64,000 bases of DNA, from contig JAGVVL010000001.1 in NCBI GenBank assembly GCA_018287875.1, positions 8,742,001 through 8,806,000 of the forward strand, given 5' to 3'. How positions within the stretch are numbered: position 1 is the first letter of the stretch; each line of letters starts with the position of its first letter. A model generated the notes under the pieces. It was not told the origin of the DNA, made no database searches, and saw nothing but the letters and a program-made list of their open reading frames with translations. This document shows positions 54,175-64,000 of the stretch, piece by piece. The stretch comes from Nigrospora sphaerica. Its lineage: Eukaryota; Ascomycota; Sordariomycetes; Amphisphaeriales; Apiosporaceae. Position numbers and translations under genes: made by a program.

Positions 54175-55762
54175 GGCGTCGTAGAAGGGAGCGAGGGTGG
54201 CAAAGGCTCTGTCTTGGAGAAGGGCCGGAAACTATACTTGTGTGGCGGTCACATGAAAGTCGCCGGGGAAGAGTCGGGACGTTCCTGTATTTTACCAACA
54301 GCCCCAGGTCGACGACCGGGAAGGGAATGTGTGGGTACGGTGCGGTATGGCATCAGAGAGTCCAAATGTAGCTCCGAGCAGCATTGTAACGGGGCGGCTT
54401 CTCCCGACCCACGCATCCTCGGTACCCTTACGGACGACGCGGGTGGATGTATGTGGTGTTGCCGCGTTGTCGTCTATGATGGGTCCAAGGTACTCTCCTG
54501 ACGATGCCAAGGGGTCCCAACATCAGGCTGCCCGGGAATCGTTGATTGGTCGTAGGAGCCGTCGTGCCCCAGAATGCAACGGCAAGGGGGTCTTGGCGGC
54601 GTGCAGGGGGTCCGTTAACTTAGGGACACAGGCAGCCAAACTCGGTGTACCAGCCGACGGTGCCAGCTCGCGATCCACTCAACCGACTGTTGGTCGCCCT
54701 GCGGCTGATCCCGGGGGACTGAGTCGTAGGCAGGGCGGACGTGGCGATGGCGGGAGATCTCTCTGGGCCGCCCCAAAGGTGCCAGAGTTACGGCATGGAA
54801 AGGCGCCGTTATGGGGGCGAACCAGCCGGCCTATGGGAGGGAGATGGATATGGATGCCCTTCCATTGCCCGCCAGCTGGAGGCCGACTGGTCGGGGCCAC
54901 AACGGTGAGGGGGGCCACGGAAGAGTGGGTAGAACGAATGGGACCCTGCAAGACAAAAATCGCCTAGTGCATGGGGGCGCCGGCACTGGCCAGTGGGGTG
55001 GCGTGTTGGCTTCCAGAAGCCTTCGCCGACGTGAGGGCAATCGTTGTGACCGGAACCGGGGGATCTGGACCAAACTAACATCGTCGACCCGGGAAATCCG
55101 GTGGTCTGGTCGCCGTTTCGAACTCTACGCGACGTCCGCGGTCCCCAGGCGCCGCTGCCCCGTGCCTGTTTGGCTCGGCGGCGCCGAAACGAGAACCGCC
55201 CCGAGGGCCAGGGAGCCCTGGCTTTTCCGTTTGTATCGCTTGCATGACGGTTGTGCATGTGCACGTGCCGGGACCCAGCGACGCAGCCGCGGCAATTCCT
55301 CTCTGCAGGACGGGAGCCATGGGACTGCATGACATCGTGTTCCCGCCCAGGTCGAACCAGATTGCCGGGTCTCGAGATTATGCAAACCGTGCGGCGCTGC
55401 GGGCGCAGTTCATACGAGCCCCTCGAAGGTACCGAGGAAACCCAGCCATGACCACGGTCGGTACGAGAGGGCCGACATCGTGGCCCACGGCCAGACACAG
55501 ACGAGCAGGGCTGGTACCGATGTCAGGAATTGAAGTAATAAATCATCCGTGTGCGAGCGCTTTGATGGGTATCTTCTGCGGAAATCAGGAAAAGAAAAGC
55601 AAAAAAACGACCGTTTGCTGGCGCCTCGGTCCGCCGAGAACTGGGTATTGTCGTCCTACGCCCTCTGCACGCCTCAGGGCGAGCCCCTTGCTGGCCCTTG
55701 TTCATCCTCGCTTCTTTTTCCGTGACAGCACCGGTCACCTCCATTCCCGGTATCCCTTCTCA
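54175..55762. other. intergenic between SDR and terpene synthase
   Basis: About 1.6 kb. Long overlapping frames on both strands (up to about 230 codons) are Arg/Gly/Ser-rich and show no motifs. Expected to hold the SDR promoter and the 3' UTR of the terpene synthase gene. Confidence 0.5.
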
Positions 55763-57041
55763 TCACGGCTCCTTGGGTGGTGCGTATCGTTTGGTGAAAG
55801 TGCTCCAGACCTCGTTTCCGCTCATTTGGTGCTCCAGCCCCCGGATGTACTGCTGAATGGCCGGTCGGTTATCTTTCTGTAGAATCTCGCAGGCCAGTAT
55901 TTCGTGTTGCAGCTCCCATTCGCGGCAGAGATGCGTGAGTGTGCGCTTGGCCGCAATGGCTGGTACCCGGGTCTCTTCGGACAAGATGGCTACGCTCGAG
56001 CAGAGCACCGCGCCCTCCTCGGTCGACTGTTGGGAGGCTCGCAATTCCTTGTCGTAGCTCCACACGTCGTTAATCACCGAGACGTGCCGGAACCATATGC
56101 GATCGAGGGGTTCCAACAGAGCGTGATCTTCGGGCGACAGGACGAGTCCCATGGAGAAACAGCCGACAGCCGTGACGAGCCTGGGAAGCGGTCAGCAAGG
56201 CCGCGCGCGCCGTGAACCGCCGGCTCTACACTTACGAGGCTCCCACATCACGTCCGCGCCACTCCAGGTATTCTCCCATCGTCATCTTTCGCAGCCGGGT
56301 GTCCTCAGTCTGCGCCGTCATAAAGTCTTCCATCGGTCCCAGGATCGTGTCGGCCAAGCTGGCGTCGCACGCCCGCATGCTTTCCCACGTGTCGTACGTC
56401 ATCCATTCAGCGGCTACGGTGCGATCGGGCTGAGCACCGCCGCGCATCAGCGCCAGCAGGCGCGCGTTGTAGAGCCGCCCCTTGTCCAGTGACATGTGAT
56501 CGAGAAGATCTGTTATGCGTCAGCGATGCCCGCTGAAAGAAAGCGACACCGTGATGCGCTCGGCCGAAGGGCCTAAGGACGGGGGGCCGGCGGGGGTGCC
56601 ACGCAGATTCGGGGCCTTGTGCGACAGGGAAAAAAGGGGCTGGGTCCTCTCACCATCCACGAGAAACAACAAGGTGATCAACCTGCACACCAACCTGATG
56701 CGGTCGTCCAGAGCCTCGGGGTAATTATAGCACATGTTGCGTGTGAACTCGGCGTCGACAAATTTGCGGCGGATCCGGCTGTCGGGAAAAGGCCAATGCT
56801 GAAGAAAGTAACAGTCGACGTCGCGGACGACGTCATCGACGCGCGGGTGGCATACAGGAGTGAAGCGCGAGCGCTCGACGGCTGTGTACCAGGGCGGCAG
56901 GTAGCTTTCGGCGCGCGAATTCCTCAAGGTGGACGACGACGACGACAGCGAGCGCGTGGTGCTGGACCGCGGCGAAACGCAGGGCTTGGCGCTTTTGGCG
57001 CCCCAGGACAACAGCTCGGCCAGCAGGGAGAAGAGAGCCAT
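55763..57041 (-). CDS. class I terpene synthase (probable sesquiterpene cyclase)
   Basis: Three exons, 57041-56654, 56509-56236 and 56180-55763, give 359 residues; introns of 144 and 55 nt, phases consistent. The first intron interrupts the metal-binding aspartate motif, which splicing restores as FLVDDLLDH (Asp129, Asp130, Asp133). The second metal motif NDVWSYDKE (258-266) matches NDxxSxxKE exactly. Together they bind three Mg2+ and ionise a prenyl diphosphate, most likely farnesyl diphosphate, to a cyclic hydrocarbon or alcohol. Length and the C-terminal RY (KRYAPP) fit fungal sesquiterpene cyclases of the pentalenene/presilphiperfolanol type. The first 40 residues are Ser-rich. Product cannot be read from sequence. 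The only nearby biosynthesis-like gene is the SDR pseudoenzyme; no P450 is in the window. Confidence 0.9.
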
Positions 57042-57128
57042 GGCGTGGTGGAGGAGACGTGACGATGTAGAGCCGTAGCAAGGCGACACGAGCGGGATCC
57101 TCGGGCAATCTTGGGATCGTGGCGGGCT

Positions 57129-57146
57129 GGGGGGGGGGGGGGGGGG
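57129..57146 (+). repeat. poly(G) tract, 18 bases
   Basis: Longest homopolymer in the window, 88 bases upstream of the terpene synthase ATG (C18 on its coding strand), so within its leader or core promoter. Confidence 0.95.
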
Positions 57147-59050
57147 TGGAGGAGGATCGAGTCGTTTTAAACATGGCCTTCCCCAGTTTGCGCGGCGGAA
57201 GCGCCCCGTGGGCCGCACGACCACCGGGCCGGGCGGTCGCTTCTTAGAGAATTGGTAGGAGATACGGGGCCAGGGGGAGGGTTCGTTTTGACGGAAATAG
57301 AAGACTATCCGTCGACCGTAGCCGACGAGTCCATTGTCCCCTCCGTGAGGACGATTAGTCTCAAGGTGGGTCCAACTTGCCAAGCATTATGTGGTGTCGC
57401 ATTAGGAAAGACGCCTCCTCTGCCCCTGACGCTGCGGGCAGGCGGTGGTAGGCGACGGGCCAGCGGGCAGCTTCTGCTGAGAGCGGGCGAGATAAGTGCG
57501 GATCCGGGACCCAACGTCGACACGATACGGACGGTCTGGCTGGCACGGCGGGAACAGAAGGGGCGAGTATTATTGGGGGGGTGGTCGAGCAGGGTCGCAT
57601 GACGAATATGAGCCAGGAGCATGGGCCCCTTATTAGTGCCGTATCATCGGTACCGACTCGATGGCTGCGGGCGTGCAATGGGCCAAATGGACATGACACT
57701 AGGATGATGGTGTCGACCTTAGTCCTGAGTCGCCGCCGCGCCATCTGTCCTGCTCGTCTTGCCAGCCAACGGGCCTTGCCCGTTGCGGCAGAGCGTTCGC
57801 TGGTGGAACAAGCTGACTGGATCCATGGCGTTGTCCTCCTGGTGGTGGTGTCGACCTGTACCGCGGGGCCAGGGGTCCCCAGGCAGATTGAGGGGAGTCT
57901 ACCTAACAGCCAGGATGCCAGGTGGCCGGGAAGAGGTGGGAAACGCTGGTCGGGGCAATACATGCGGTACGCAGTTGCAGCCATCCCTCAGGCGACCAGA
58001 GTAATGTTGACGGCAGCACGGGGCGGCAGTGGGCGGCAAGCTTCGCACGACGGTGGCTGTTTTCCGGCGGCGAGCCTCCACGGGGGTAGATTGTATGAGG
58101 CTGTGGTCACGCTTGGTCCAGTCGACCGAGGATCCGGACGGTTCGTCTGTTTTTGCTCATCTGATCGGCGCCCTGGGCCGGCGATCGGGACCGGGACGCT
58201 CACAACCTCCTCGTAAGCCTCGCTCGACGGGGGGGGTAAGAGAGGGGCGCTGGCTGGGACGATGACGCGTCGGATGCGGTGCAATGTGCATCGAGTTGAG
58301 GAAAGCAGCCACCCAGCAAGGACCGACGGGTTTGCGCATGCCAATTTTAAAACCACCGCGGCCAGTGTACCGTGCCTAGCAAACAGGATGGAGGGGTACG
58401 CCCCGAAGGGTCGTTTCTATTGCCAGGCGCGACGCGGCTCGTCACAGGCGTGACAGGTGCGATGGATACAGGCAGGTAGCCCGACAGGGCTCTCCCGGGA
58501 CAGCGGCGCCCTGCGTAGGCGGTGTTCCACTACACTGGCAGAAGCCGGCACAGTGTTCGGTGGCCTGAGATGGGATGTCGTGCGGCGTCCTCCAAGATGA
58601 GCACGCAAGGGCTGCCCCATCCCATGCGACGACGATTGACGCAGGAGCCCACACGAGAACCAAGCTGGCAAGTGGGCTGAAAGAAAAGCCCCGGTGCGAA
58701 TGCGGTTCGTTGGCGGCCCCCCGTTTGGCAGCCCTTTTGGGACAAACCAGCCAGGATCGTATGCCGAGCAAATGCCGTCGGCAGTGGCCCCTCCATTTCT
58801 CCCGGATCCCTGCATCCTACGTCCCTGTCACCTTGGGAATTGGCTCTGCCATGCCAAACCACCACGCGAGGCACGCGTCGTGCCTCTTTCCACCCGTTCG
58901 ACCAGTGGGTGTCACGGCGATCGTGGAGTATGCAAGGAGACCTGGCCCATATCATGGCTGTCATGTCCCGATAGAAGTTGCCATCGTCGGTTCTTTTCTG
59001 TTTTGGGTTCTCGTCGCATCATGACTTGCTGCAGTGGAACATTACATGTA

Positions 59051-59068
59051 CCCGCACCCGCACCCGCA
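59051..59068 (+). repeat. (CCCGCA)3 hexamer repeat
   Basis: Three perfect units in intergenic DNA. Confidence 0.9.
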
Positions 59069-61204
59069 CGACCCTCTTGGAAAACAGCCCCCGACGGCGG
59101 GTTCCAAAAAAGACCTTTGTAGAAAGCTCCTACTGACTGCTTCCACTCGTAATACTGTGGCTCCACCCTCCCACGCAAAGTAACAGTCCAGTCGTAGTAT
59201 TCGTCCGGCGTGGGATTGAATGGGAGGGCAGGCCTGCAAGTGCTTACTGTGTTAGTACGATGAACTTATTGGTGCAGGGAGAAGATGCGTAATACCGGTA
59301 CCTCTTATATGATGCGCGCCACCATCGGGCTTTTTCCTTTTTCGGGGCTCTGCCACCGGCATGGCAGGTTTCACGCCAGTGCATAAGTATTGCGTACCTC
59401 TTTGCATTGCCATGTTCTAGATTCCTTCTCTCGCATGGATGCTTTTCCATTCCAGTCCCCTGCTATTTTCCTCACCGGACTGATGCGGGTCGCGCATTTG
59501 GGCGGGCCACCGTACACACTCGTACGTACAGCAGGATTTGCTGCTGTCAGCACCTAATCCCCACGACCGACCCGCCCAGCGCAATCCGGCGGGCAAACGA
59601 GCACCGGGGTACATGCAGCCCCGTCCTGCCCATGACCAGGCGGCTTCGAGGTGGACAGCGGTCATCAGGACACGAAACCCCCGTCCGAGCTGCCCTCGGA
59701 TGGCACCCGCGACGTTCCATGATCGCCATCGAAGAAACAGACGCAATGCCAGAGACTATCGAACGTTGGAGGGTCCTTGGTGCTCCCTTGGAAGTGGGGG
59801 TTGTGAAGCCGTGTCCCCAGCTGCAAAGGCAATAGTGCGGCGGATCCGCTCCGCAATCAAAGTCCCGACCTGGACCTGGCCCTAGGAGATTTGCTGGCGG
59901 CATTGCTAGGCCGGCCAGGCCACTCATCCGACCGCCTGCGTCTCCTCCGTCCGGCCTTTTCCCCCTTCCCGAAATGGGCACCCGCCATGGTCGCGGCCGG
60001 ACGCAGCTTGGCGTCCTAAAAGGCGCTGGGTTCTGTCGTGCGCGTTCTAAGCTGGCGAACTGGCTGTGCCGGCTGCCGGGCAATAGCCACTCTCGCAGAA
60101 CTTCCTATTTTCGGACGCGACAATCCTGCCCGGCCCGTTCATCGTCGTTGTATGTACGCTTCCCGCCGGCGGCAGTGACCGCCGGCCGACCACCCGGTTC
60201 CTTCGCTTGGCATGCCGTGACACTGAGTTGTCCAGCGGATCCGCGGGGTCATGCATGCAGCCGATCCTCCGTCGTACGCACGAAGGGTGCTCGGCTTCAG
60301 GGGTGCCTATGGTAAGCTAGATGGGTAAGAACGACGCTAGATTGACAAGGACAAAATTACTCGGATGTTTCTGCCGGTTTTAAGCACTGCCATTCAGAAT
60401 GCGGAAGCAGCACAACTGGCCTGGAGCATAGGCCCCTGAAAAATCAGGGCCACTGTCGTCGTATGGTGACTCTGCTATTAACAATATTACAGTAGAGTAT
60501 ACAACCAATGACAATGGCTCCGGTAATAGCCCACCATCCCACCCCGATAGTGCCATGGACCGAACCCCTTACGGGACATCCACAGGAGCTCCGTCCTCTT
60601 GGCCTGGAGCCGCTGACTGGGTAGGTTTCGAGGCAACTTTAGCTTCGCTTACGGCAACACAAGAGAAGGTGAGGGAAAGCCCGCATGGTCAGACTTTCCA
60701 GTGGTGGGATGCAAAAAGACCAAGCCTTCCTCCCATTCGAGTTGGCATGCTGTTGCTCTGTTGTGTGCTTTCATCTTCTTTTTCGGCCCCGTCCTTTTCT
60801 GGACGATGTCAATACTAGTCGATATAGGATCTTGCATCTCGAGCACGTCGCGTCGCCGCGTCCTTCTTCGGTCTCATGACGAGGCGTATGTGATGTGTGT
60901 ATTAACTGGAAAGGGTATATCAGATGTTGCTAGAACCAAAATTTCTATCCAAAAAGGATCGTCGCTGGCTGAGATAGACATCACTTCGAAAAATGAGAAC
61001 CAAAACTAGAAAAACGCCCCTTTGCCATGCATGCCCACCCCCGGTCCGGTAAGAACCCAACCCTTTCATGTGGTACTACGGCTTTCCCGTCCCCGGCGGC
61101 CGTGAAATCTTTCGCTATCCACATTTGCTGGAAAGCCGGCACCTGCAGGTGGTGGATGACCTCGTGCGTCCAACCTGCATGGCGCTCTGCCCAAGCTCGT
61201 CCCC

Positions 61205-61651
61205 CTACCGGCTCTGCAGCCTTGGCGGAGCCCTCAAGGAGCTTCGGAGCCGCCTGCAAAATTTTGGGTCGCGGCGGTTGCTGGGGCGATCGGTGGCGTC
61301 GAGAAAGGGGTTTGCGACGCGCGGTGGCCGGGGCGGGGGCAGCGCCGACGATGATGACAAAGACGACGGAGCGTTGACGGGGGCCACGTACGCCGGCGGG
61401 GGCAGCGCCGGCGGCGGGGGAGCGCCCCAAGTTGCCAAGGCGATGGCGCCGTTTGCCTCGCCATCTGGCCGCTGCCGCCGCCGCCGCCGTGGCGGCCGTG
61501 GCGGCCGGTCGTGGCACTTGTTCAGCAGGCGGATACCGCACGTGTACAGGGCGTACAAGGCGATGAGGCCGACGGCTGTGATGAGGACCGCCGCGATATA
61601 CCAGGTTAAAGCGCCCTGGTAGTTGTCGGGATGGGAAAACGAGGCACCCAT
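61205..61651 (-). CDS. small single-pass membrane protein, hypothetical, 148 aa
   Basis: Single exon from ATG 61651. A short polar N terminus (MGASFSHPDNYQGA) precedes one strong transmembrane helix, residues about 15-40 (LTWYIAAVLITAVGLIALYA), then a juxtamembrane Cys and basic stretch and a Pro-rich, Arg-rich cytoplasmic tail. This fits the many fungal orphan membrane proteins with one helix and a disordered tail. No family was recognised. The C-terminal half is GC-rich and could be out of frame if an intron was missed. Confidence 0.4.
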   Translation of the reverse strand: MGASFSHPDNYQGALTWYIAAVLITAVGLIALYALYTCGIRLLNKCHDRPPRPPRRRRRQRPDGEANGAIALATWGAPPPPALPPPAYVAPVNAPSSLSSSSALPPPRPPRVANPFLDATDRPSNRRDPKFCRRLRSSLRAPPRLQSR

Positions 61652-64000
61652 GACAACACGAGGTGCAGGGTTGGTTGGGGAAACTGCGGAGGCGATAGTG
61701 GTGGTGTTGCCGGCGAAGGTGTGGTGATGTTGATGTGGCTCTGGTGCCTAATGGGTGGGTTGCCAGCGACAGCGGTGGTGTAACAAGTGGGATACAATAT
61801 GGATGCTATACTGTACAGACAACAGAATGAATGTGATGGCGTTGAGTACGTTTAAGCAGGGATGAATAAAGCAGTGGAAGTGAGGCCGGGGTAAGTGAGG
61901 ATGTGACGGTCTTCAAAGACAAGCCAACTAGATGTTGAACCGAGGCGGAGGTGAGACAGCCAGCTGGGTGTTGAACCGGGGTTGAGGTGAGAGAGATGAT
62001 TGATTGAAGAAGAAGTACGTGAGAACATCGGAGGAGGGGGGAGACTCCCTATGTATGTGTACACATGACCAGTGGGTGCGAACGAGGCTTCCCAACAATA
62101 GATGGACAAGAGGAATTCCTGATACTCTTACCAGGTCCGCTCAAATGTGTGCCTTCTGACCGAAAAGCAATATAATGAACAAGTTTTTATTCCGCATGCT
62201 CCTAGCGAGCCAACATGGAAGCTTCGGAATCGGTAGGAGATGCGTGATGGGCCATTTAATAGTCTGTTACTACTTGTGACTTTCCAGAGACGTCCAGCTC
62301 GTGCATGCCAGGCGAACTACCAAGGACCCGGAGACCGGCGGACAGAAACTACGCAGTGCTACGGAGCACTATTATTCATAGAATAACCTTAAATGCGCTA
62401 GTTGCGGTAGAACATCAGAGATGCCCCTGCTTTGTTTCCGTGGCGTAGGGATGGCACGTAAGGCAGCGGCCGAGCGGCACGCTTGGAGGGCAAGGGTTGT
62501 CGTTTCTGTTGGCATTTATACGGATCCATACCTCTATTTCACTTTTTATTGGTGAAGCTGCGGGCTGCCTCTCACGAATAAATGAGCCTCCAGATTTTTC
62601 TTGTAATCTCTGAAGGCCCCCGTCTGCGAAATGAAGTGAGAAGGGTATGTTGGGGGTTTGCCAAATATACCTGACGCGCGATCTTGTTGTTGGATGGCAC
62701 GGCACGGCACAGGGGCGACGCTGGTAATAGTTCCTCCCAAGACCTATGTGTGTTGTTACTTTGGATATCCCCCATCACGCGCCTTGGTATTCACCAACCA
62801 TCGCCTTACGCACCCTATCCCTGAATTCCGTCCCAATATTGCTGTTCCAACCCGGTAGCCGCGAATCTAACAAGCTAGTCATGGTTTTCGCAGTCAAGGG
62901 ATCATAACTATCATGTGAGAAGATGAAGAGCTCAGGAAATCTCGGAGCCGCCCTTCAGGATGCTTGCAGCGATTTCCCACAGGAGATGCCGTCGGGTAGC
63001 AACGGCTTTTACAATAGGGGAAAGACATAGGACACAGAAAACACCTACACAGGCGCAAGACAGGAAGCCTGGGTCGGTGGCATGCGAATATTTCATGTTG
63101 ATGGAAGAGATGTATGTACCTGGTGCTTTGGAGGGTGCTCAGGTGCATTTGTTCTGGATCACTGTGTCCTTACGTACCTCTTACTGGCTACAAAAGTACA
63201 CTGGAGCTCCGTTACCCCAGGCTCGAACATGTGTCACTTACTATGCAGTATCAATCTTCTCAAGCACGCTTCTCTAAGTATAAATGTACTATATAAGTAG
63301 AACGGGCGGATATGTATTAAAAAAGAAAGCGGGCAGGGGTGAGTCGCTTTTGCTTACCCCTCGCCAGATAAATGGGAGATCATCTAGGCTAGAAGGAAGA
63401 GAAAAGAGAGAGGTCAACTGTTAGAGACATAAGGGCTCGGACTAATAGCAAAGGATATAAGAATCCTAGGGGTATGGACCTCAACAGAAGAGTACGAAGG
63501 ATAAGGGACCTAAGTGGCGAGGCAGCGGGTAGGCGGAAGCAGGCTATAAGAAGGGGGCGAAGGAAACTAGAATGAGATGAAGGACAGATATTAATCCATT
63601 TAACCTTTACCCTTACCTTCTACCTGTCCAGCGCCTACAAAATGCCTAGTGCCCCTTCTAGCCTATACTCCGACAAAGCCCCTCTAACATTAACACCATT
63701 CGTACCGAGGCGTGTACCCAGCGCTAGGCTTCGGCTCGCACCACCAGTTCCACCTGCCTCCCGCTCATGTGCAAGACGGCACTTGTTTCTTCTCGTCCGC
63801 TGTTCACTCGATCTGGGTTACTTGGCCCTGCCAGTACATACTGTACGATGCGATGAAATGGCTTTACAAGACGGTATCGGAACTACCAGGCGCCACCAAC
63901 TCGATTTCCTTTCTGTCCATTGGCATCCGACGAGCATCACTTCCACCCGCTATGTCGTCTCGATCTATGCCGACTCTACGAGCATTTATGGCCCACGAAT
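61652..64000. other. right-end region, no gene recognised
   Basis: AT-richer than the centre of the window. From about 63370 to 63590 the + strand is strongly purine-rich (A/G) with many GGATAAG-like words, possibly decayed repeat DNA. An ATG near 63950 followed by 16 open codons reaches the window edge; whether a gene starts there cannot be judged. Confidence 0.4.

Larger units (their letters stand above)
57042..61204. other. 4.2-kb gene-poor stretch
   Basis: Upstream of the terpene synthase gene. Contains poly(G) 57129-57146 and a hexamer repeat at 59051-59068. Many overlapping frames, none with recognisable motifs. Confidence 0.45.

Noticed and set aside
54809..55498. 229-codon minus frame between the SDR and the terpene synthase
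   Set aside because: Arg/Gly/Ser-rich with overlapping frames on the other strand and no recognisable family.
53177..57041. Full secondary-metabolite gene cluster
   Set aside because: Only the terpene synthase and one SDR homologue are present; no P450, transporter, regulator or tailoring enzyme is adjacent within the window.

Overview
The window is nuclear DNA of a filamentous ascomycete (Pezizomycotina, most likely a sordariomycete). The signs are GC-rich genes split by short introns of about 50-90 nt with GT..AG ends and CTAAY-like branch points, a Zn2Cys6 regulator, HET and NACHT-WD40 allorecognition genes, a class I terpene synthase, and C-to-T damage typical of repeat-induced point mutation (RIP). 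No rRNA, tRNA, CRISPR or bacterial-type operon was found. All gene models and splice sites were worked out by eye.

Layout. At 1-1.1 kb is the 3' part of a SET-domain gene. At 3.3-5.1 kb (-) is a Ybp1/glomulin-type protein. From about 6.9 to 18 kb there is an AT-richer accessory island. It holds a broken coiled-coil gene (7 kb), a HET-domain/ankyrin pseudogene with five RIP-type stops (9.1-11.0 kb), a headless NACHT-WD40 (HET-E-like) pseudogene (11.5-13.8 kb) interrupted by a 213-bp solo LTR with a 5-bp target duplication, a small secreted protein (14.3-14.7 kb) and a broken membrane-protein gene (15.7-16.3 kb). At 18.2-20.1 kb (-) is a GH5 endoglucanase with a GPI-type tail, divergent from a rhomboid protease (21.2-22.2 kb, +). 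An ABCG half-transporter (22.8-25.0 kb, -) and a Zn2Cys6 transcription factor (27.1-29.2 kb, -) follow.

After a 4.4-kb gene-poor stretch come a large sterol-glucosyltransferase-like protein (33.6-37.2 kb, +), a conserved protein of unknown function (38.7-40.9 kb, +), an NDUFA12/NDUFAF2-type complex I factor (41.3-42.1 kb, -), and a calponin-homology/coiled-coil protein (43.5-45.9 kb, +). A run of small genes at 47.2-52.6 kb includes one clear and one probable GNAT acetyltransferase. A short-chain dehydrogenase that has lost its catalytic triad (53.2-54.2 kb, -) lies beside a class I terpene synthase (55.8-57.0 kb, -). The last 7 kb holds one small membrane-protein ORF and otherwise nothing recognisable.

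How they relate. Most of the window is housekeeping: chromatin or lysine methylation, oxidative-stress signalling, mitochondrial proteolysis and complex I assembly, actin binding, lipid glycosylation. The two notable units are the decayed allorecognition island at 7-18 kb, where the order of mutation, rearrangement and LTR insertion can partly be read, and the terpene synthase with its pseudoenzyme neighbour. Several loci carry poly(G/C) tracts of 10-18 bases in introns or upstream regions.
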